DNA of 14,621 bases from contig JAIRVA010000269.1 in assembly GCA_031254155.1 (NCBI GenBank), positions 1-14,621 of the forward strand. The letters run 5' to 3'. The position numbers and the translations under genes are program-made. Position 1 is the stretch's first letter. Every line of letters begins with the position of its first letter. Under the pieces are notes generated by a model. That model had not been told where the DNA came from, ran no database searches, and worked only from the letters and a program-made list of their open reading frames with translations. Positions 12,685 through 14,621 of this stretch are shown here, in pieces. The stretch comes from Propionibacteriaceae bacterium (GTDB lineage Bacteria > Actinomycetota > Actinomycetes > Propionibacteriales > Propionibacteriaceae).

Positions 12685-12690
12685 TACAAT
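12685..12690 (+). promoter_or_regulatory. Candidate -10 box of the S1-domain gene
   Basis: TACAAT, within the palindrome TTGTACAA (12683-12690), is followed by a leader of about 110 nt. The -35 is unclear. The leader contains hairpins CCGGGCC/GGCCCGG (12704-12721) and CGCCCC/GGGGCG (12725-12752). Confidence 0.45.
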
Positions 12691-12742
12691 CGACGGGTGA
12701 TGTCCGGGCCCCTCGGCCCGGTGTCGCCCCGTCGAGGAAAGG

Positions 12743-12802
12743 ATGTGGGGCGCGCCGGGTACCGACGGCACGGTTCACCCTGATAATTCGGAAAGGGGGT
12801 GA
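12743..12802 (+). CDS. Possible 19-codon leader ORF ahead of the S1-domain gene
   Basis: ATG 12743 follows GAGG (12734-12737) by 5 nt and opens a frame for MWGAPGTDGTVHPDNSERG. It stops at TGA 12800-12802, just past the GAAAGGGGG ribosome binding site of the next gene and 5 nt before its ATG. That layout fits translational coupling or attenuation, and its ribosome binding site lies in the loop of the CGCCCC/GGGGCG hairpin. No homology is recognised, so it could be chance. Confidence 0.3.
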   Translation: MWGAPGTDGTVHPDNSERG

Positions 12803-12807
12803 GACGC

Positions 12808-13002
12808 ATGTCGGAAAACCTCCTAGAGCGCGGCGACCGGGTCGTCGTCCAGGTGACGGCGGTCCTGCCGTTCGGCGTACTCGTGGCGACTGAGACTGGC
12901 GTGAATGGTCTCGTCCGGGCGGCGACAGCCAGCATCGGCGAGACGATCACGGTCGAGATCGCCGAGTACGACGGTGAGCGGTTCAGCGCCCACCTCGCGT
13001 GA
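12808..13002 (+). CDS. Small single S1-domain (OB-fold) RNA-binding protein
   Basis: The 64-aa protein is essentially one S1 domain: GDRVVVQVTAVLPFGVLVA (9-27), then GVNGLVRAA (31-39) and GETITVEIAEYDGERFSAHL (44-63). These match the S1 pattern G-x-V-x-V-x(n)-FG-V-x-V, G-V-x-G-L-V and G-x-x-V-x-V. The usual H-I/V-S after GLV is RAA, so one RNA-contact position is altered. GAAAGGGGG (12791-12799) gives a strong ribosome binding site 8 nt before ATG 12808. Role is inferred only: RNA chaperone or translation/cold-response factor. It stands alone between a terminator and a hairpin cluster, after a structured leader. Confidence 0.7.
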   Translation: MSENLLERGDRVVVQVTAVLPFGVLVATETGVNGLVRAATASIGETITVEIAEYDGERFSAHLA

Positions 13003-13006
13003 GCCA

Positions 13007-13047
13007 ACAACTGCGGCGGTCGGTCCCTCGGGGCCGGCCGCCGTTGT
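13007..13047 (+). terminator. Imperfect GC-rich hairpin after the S1-domain gene
   Basis: ACAAC-(T)-GCGGCGG pairs with CCGCC-GTTGT across about 16 bp with bulges, starting 4 nt after the stop codon. No T-tract follows, so termination is plausible but not certain. The rest of this 287-base gap holds the two repeat entries that follow. Confidence 0.45.
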
Positions 13048-13052
13048 CATCC

Positions 13053-13070
13053 GTACCGTCTGGACGGTAC
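13053..13070. repeat. Palindrome GTACCGTC-TG-GACGGTAC
   Basis: Perfect 8-bp arms with a 2-nt spacer lie between the S1-domain gene's hairpin and the three-arm repeat. It could be an operator or a second stem of the terminator region; no gene adjoins it directly. Confidence 0.5.
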
Positions 13071-13163
13071 CACCCACGACTGGTGACTTCTTCGCAATGC
13101 CCGGCGTACCGGTGCGCTGCGGGTACGCGACCCACCTGACCCGTACTCCCGCGTCAGCCGTAC

Positions 13164-13263
13164 CGACAAAACTTGGGCGCGAAACGGCGTTCTGAACCAC
13201 CCTGGCGTCAACTGCCCAAGTTGTGTCGCGCAGACCGGTCGAACCCCCGACACAACTTGGGCA
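13164..13263. repeat. Three-arm palindromic repeat (CGACAMAACTTGGGC family)
   Basis: The unit CGACA(A/C)AACTTGGGC occurs at 13164-13178 and 13248-13262, and inverted at 13214-13228. The last two form a perfect 16-bp inverted repeat (13213-13228 with 13248-13263, 19-nt loop). The first can pair with the middle copy at 14 of 15 positions. It lies between convergent genes and may act as a bidirectional terminator or a mobile-type repeat. Confidence 0.75.
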
Positions 13264-13289
13264 TTTGGCCGGGGGCGGGAGCTCGCCCG

Positions 13290-14543
13290 TCAGCCCCATT
13301 TCCCGGCCGGGCGGAACTGGAACTCCTCGGCGTGAAAGCGCGTGATGCCCTTGGCGCGCAGGGCGGCCCGGAGGTGGTCACGCATCGGGCGGGGACCGCA
13401 GAAGAAGACGTGGGGCGGGTTCCCAGGGTCGATGACCTGGGCGATCTGGTCGGCCGTGAGCCGGCCCCCGGTCTGGGTGTCGTTCGGATGAACGCGGACG
13501 TTCGGCGGGGCGAGGGCCTGGATGTCGTCGAGGTACGGTGCGTCGGGCTCGCCCTTGAAGGAGTAGAACAGGTCGATGGAGTACGCCGCCGGGACGCCGG
13601 CCGCGAGGAAGGCCCGGAACGGGGTGATGCCGATACCGGCGGCGATCCAGACCTGGTGCTCCCCGCCCTGGGTGTAGTCGAACCGGCCGTACGCCCGGCT
13701 GACAGCCAGGGTGTCGCCCACGTGAATATGGCCTTCCACAAGGGACGACGTGTGGTCTCCCAGGGCCTTGATCGTGAACTCGATCTCGTCGCCACCGATC
13801 CGGCTGATGGTGAAGGGGTGGGACGGGAAGCGGTGCCCCGCCGTCCTAACCGTCTTGATGAAGGCGAATTGCCCCGGCCGGGCGGCGAGCGGGCGGGCCA
13901 CGGCCTGGCCGGTGATCTGGAGGGTCCGGCCGGCGACGAGTTCGACCCCGGTGACGCGGTACCGCCGGCGAAAGGCCGCCCACTCGTACACTCCGATGGC
14001 GTAAACCGCGGCGCCCAACCCGATGACCGCGCAAAGATCCATCCACAGGCTGAGGGGCGTGACACCGAGCGGATCGTAGGCTGACGAGCCGAAATAGTGG
14101 AGGAGTCCGACGCCGTAGGGTACGACCATGAGCTTGTGAACCCACTTCCACGCCTCGTACCCCAGCCGTTTGGCGCCGAGCGCGAGCAGGATCAAGACGA
14201 CGAACAAGACGAATGACAACACGCCGATGTGGCCCAGCGGGTTCTGGCTGACGGGGGTCCGGCTCGGGATGCGGGTGAGGAGGTGGGCGACGACAAGGAC
14301 AACCGAGGTGACCCCGACCTGCTTGTGTACGACGTACATCTTGTCCAAACCGTGGAACAGGCAGTCGAGCAGCCCAGCTCTGGTCGACATAACCATCGCG
14401 CAGGCGAACCCGGCGAGGGCCAGGCAGCCGAGCAGCTGGGAGACCTCGTTCGCAAACGACAATGCCATGGTAGGCTGGGATACCAGCCACGCCAGGACTG
14501 TGACCAGGGCGACTCCGCCGAGGGCCGCGTACCCCTTGTTCAT
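13290..14543 (-). CDS. Ferric-reductase-like transmembrane flavohaemoprotein
   Basis: This 417-aa protein joins a haem-binding membrane domain (about 1-190, six predicted helices) to a cytoplasmic FAD/NAD(P)H reductase domain (about 195-417). Four haem-ligand candidates are H73 and H87 on one helix pair (VHK, AHLL) and H136 and H149 on another (WVHKLM, LLHYF), with 13-14 residue spacing. The flavin-binding motif is HPFTIS (242-247), the nucleotide site is AAGIGITPF (301-309), and FFCGP (380-384) lies near the C-terminus. The layout matches predicted ferric or oxygen reductases of the COG4097 type and moves electrons from NAD(P)H across the membrane; the acceptor is not certain. AGGAAAGGA lies 5 nt before ATG 14543. 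No siderophore or iron-uptake gene is visible in the window. Confidence 0.92.
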   Translation of the reverse strand: MNKGYAALGGVALVTVLAWLVSQPTMALSFANEVSQLLGCLALAGFACAMVMSTRAGLLDCLFHGLDKMYVVHKQVGVTSVVLVVAHLLTRIPSRTPVSQNPLGHIGVLSFVLFVVLILLALGAKRLGYEAWKWVHKLMVVPYGVGLLHYFGSSAYDPLGVTPLSLWMDLCAVIGLGAAVYAIGVYEWAAFRRRYRVTGVELVAGRTLQITGQAVARPLAARPGQFAFIKTVRTAGHRFPSHPFTISRIGGDEIEFTIKALGDHTSSLVEGHIHVGDTLAVSRAYGRFDYTQGGEHQVWIAAGIGITPFRAFLAAGVPAAYSIDLFYSFKGEPDAPYLDDIQALAPPNVRVHPNDTQTGGRLTADQIAQVIDPGNPPHVFFCGPRPMRDHLRAALRAKGITRFHAEEFQFRPAGKWG

Positions 14544-14579
14544 GTCGATCCTTTCCTCGCCGCAGCGCTCTCCCTATAG

Positions 14580-14619
14580 TTGCATATCAAACCATTGTAT
14601 GTCAAACTATCCATGATAG
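14580..14619 (-). promoter_or_regulatory. Promoter/operator region of the ferric-reductase-like gene
   Basis: On the minus strand the near-identical 12-mers TTTGACATACAA and TTTGATATGCAA stand 15 bp apart (14606-14595 and 14591-14580). The first contains a perfect TTGACA and TATAGG follows the second, but the spacing between them is 21 nt. CTATC-CAT-GATAG (14607-14619) adjoins. This resembles a regulator site overlapping the promoter; no standard DtxR/IdeR box is recognised. Confidence 0.45.
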
Positions 14620-14621
14620 GA

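Noticed and set aside
12700..12783. Alternative 27-codon leader ORF starting at ATG 12700
   Set aside because: No ribosome binding site and it runs through the CCGGGCC hairpin; the ORF at 12743 has a better site.
1..14621. CRISPR array, tRNA or rRNA genes, IS transposase
   Set aside because: No regularly spaced repeats, no tRNA-like cloverleaf or rRNA sequence, and no transposase-like protein were seen on either strand.

Overview
The window looks like a chromosomal segment of a high-GC Gram-positive bacterium (Actinobacteria). The coding sequence is GC-rich with many GTG starts. Several genes seem to be transcribed leaderless, with a TAnnnT-type -10 box 6-8 nt before the start codon (dnaX, lysS, vapB and the AAA ATPase gene). 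The protein families fit as well: a DesR-like response regulator, a DUF4032 protein, the actinobacterial form of LysRS, and a lipoprotein-dependent CUT1 sugar transporter without its own ATPase. I cannot name the genus.

Layout. 1-1390 (-): 5' part of dnaX (DNA polymerase III gamma/tau), cut by the window edge. 1552-2319 (+): NAD-type short-chain dehydrogenase. 2392-2901 (-): O6-alkylguanine-DNA alkyltransferase, convergent with it. About 2902-3326: a 425-base intergenic stretch holding palindromes, a strongly structured candidate RNA ending in a good rho-independent terminator, and a separate promoter. 3327-3923 (+): a NarL/DesR-type response regulator whose receiver has lost its phosphoacceptor Asp. 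3956-5350 (+): a DUF4032 protein with kinase-like motifs. 5487-7010 (+): lysS.

7093-9018 is an accessory block: a vapBC-type toxin-antitoxin pair (RHH antitoxin, PIN toxin), then a convergent AAA/DUF4143 ATPase whose stop codon overlaps that of vapC. Imperfect 50-bp direct repeats lie on both sides of the block. 9369-12593 (+): a three-gene sugar ABC transporter operon (lipoprotein plus two permeases). It has visibly different composition, a candidate operator upstream and a strong hairpin inside the first permease gene. No ATPase, regulator or glycosidase is present here, so it presumably borrows a shared MsiK-type ATPase. 12808-13002 (+): a 64-aa single S1-domain protein, preceded by a possible 19-codon leader ORF. 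13290-14543 (-): a ferric-reductase-like membrane flavohaemoprotein.

The most striking non-coding feature is the number of palindromic intergenic elements. They include two copies of a 63-bp hairpin that differ by a base-pair-preserving double change, two copies of a 50-bp palindromic repeat, a 32-bp tandem duplication at the ATPase promoter, and a three-arm repeat between the S1-domain gene and the reductase. GTAC is also markedly over-represented everywhere except in the sugar transporter operon.
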